DNA of 64,000 nt, from contig NZ_PQVG01000002.1 of NCBI RefSeq assembly GCF_002920895.1, positions 1-64,000 on the forward strand, given 5' to 3'. The position numbers were made by a program, and so were the translations under genes. Each line of letters begins with the position of its first letter. The first letter of the stretch is position 1. This DNA comes from Flavobacterium alvei (GTDB lineage Bacteria; Bacteroidota; Bacteroidia; Flavobacteriales; Flavobacteriaceae). The notes beneath the pieces are model-generated. The model saw nothing but the letters and a program-made list of their open reading frames with translations, did not search any database and was not told the DNA's origin. This document shows, one piece after another, positions 63,759-64,000 of the stretch.

Positions 63759-64000
63759 CTATTCTATTGGTTTTATGACAAATCCGTAACTGTATTCATT
63801 TTGCTTTAACAAATATTGCTCGTGCGGATATTGTCCCCAGCTATTGTCTCCTCCTAATCCTCGTTGAGCCAAATCAACACAAACCACAACTTCATTTCTT
63901 GGCGTAATGTCGCTCAAATGTTGGTTCTTTTTGGATAATCCCGGATCAAAATCAGATGGATAATTATTCAAAGTACTCATGCACAAAGACTGTAATCCTT
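63759..64000 (-). CDS. GH2 beta-galactosidase-like, C-terminal fragment (cut by window edge)
   Basis: The reading frame is open to the window edge and ends at 63759. 'CVDLAQRGLGGDNSWGQYPH' followed by EQYLL and YSYGFVIKPIE is the C-terminal small-chain signature of LacZ-type GH2 enzymes. The catalytic part is outside. It would be the first gene of the leftward cluster in view. Confidence 0.85.
   Translation of the reverse strand, partial: GLQSLCMSTLNNYPSDFDPGLSKKNQHLSDITPRNEVVVCVDLAQRGLGGDNSWGQYPHEQYLLKQNEYSYGFVIKPIE

Overview
The window looks like chromosome from a Flavobacterium-type member of the Bacteroidetes. The base composition is AT-rich, genes rarely have a Shine-Dalgarno sequence, and several are preceded by the Bacteroidetes -7 box TAnnTTTG. 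It carries the gliding-motility genes gldF and gldG, and its housekeeping proteins (PurC, DnaN, MnmE, PhoH, YifB, PanB) read as flavobacterial. No rRNA, tRNA or CRISPR array was seen. Positions 1-37,931 are ordinary chromosome: the edge of an IS3-like element, a lipoprotein, a DUF2975/HTH pair, transporters (SulP, TauE/SafE, AI-2E, YeiH, Amt), L-serine dehydratase, panB, two glycosyltransferases, a pseudouridine synthase, RhlE, a RAYT transposase with its REP palindromes, YifB, a dipeptide epimerase/aminotransferase pair, purC, phoH, gldFG, dnaN and mnmE. Positions 37,911-56,999 form an integrated genomic island of about 19 kb inserted at the 3' end of mnmE. Its left end has an excisionase-like gene and a tyrosine recombinase. 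Its right end repeats the last codons of mnmE imperfectly (still readable as YCIGK-stop). A 13-base motif, TTTGTTGCCCAAT, recurs at both ends and probably marks integrase arm sites. A replication-like module follows (two helix-turn-helix proteins and a VirE-N/DUF3987 protein), but no relaxase or conjugation gene is present. The main cargo is a tightly packed defence operon: hsdR, hsdM and hsdS of a type I restriction-modification system, then an SMC/RecF-like AAA ATPase and an HNH nuclease (a PtuAB/Septu-like pair), then a small PD-(D/E)xK-like nuclease. Start and stop codons overlap from hsdM through the HNH gene, so these parts are probably made and used together. Downstream come a small ORF plus GNAT protein pair (toxin-antitoxin-like), about 1.3 kb of strongly structured non-coding DNA with five long inverted repeats, an orphan conserved gene and a staphylococcal-nuclease-like gene. 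Positions 57,177-64,000 return to chromosome: a lipoprotein serine hydrolase, then a leftward cluster that looks like a pectin/uronate utilisation locus (GH28 polygalacturonase, SDR uronate reductase-like enzyme, sodium/solute symporter, DUF5009-type acyltransferase-like membrane protein, and the C-terminus of a GH2 beta-galactosidase cut by the window edge). Family names come from recognising motifs by eye; no database search was run.
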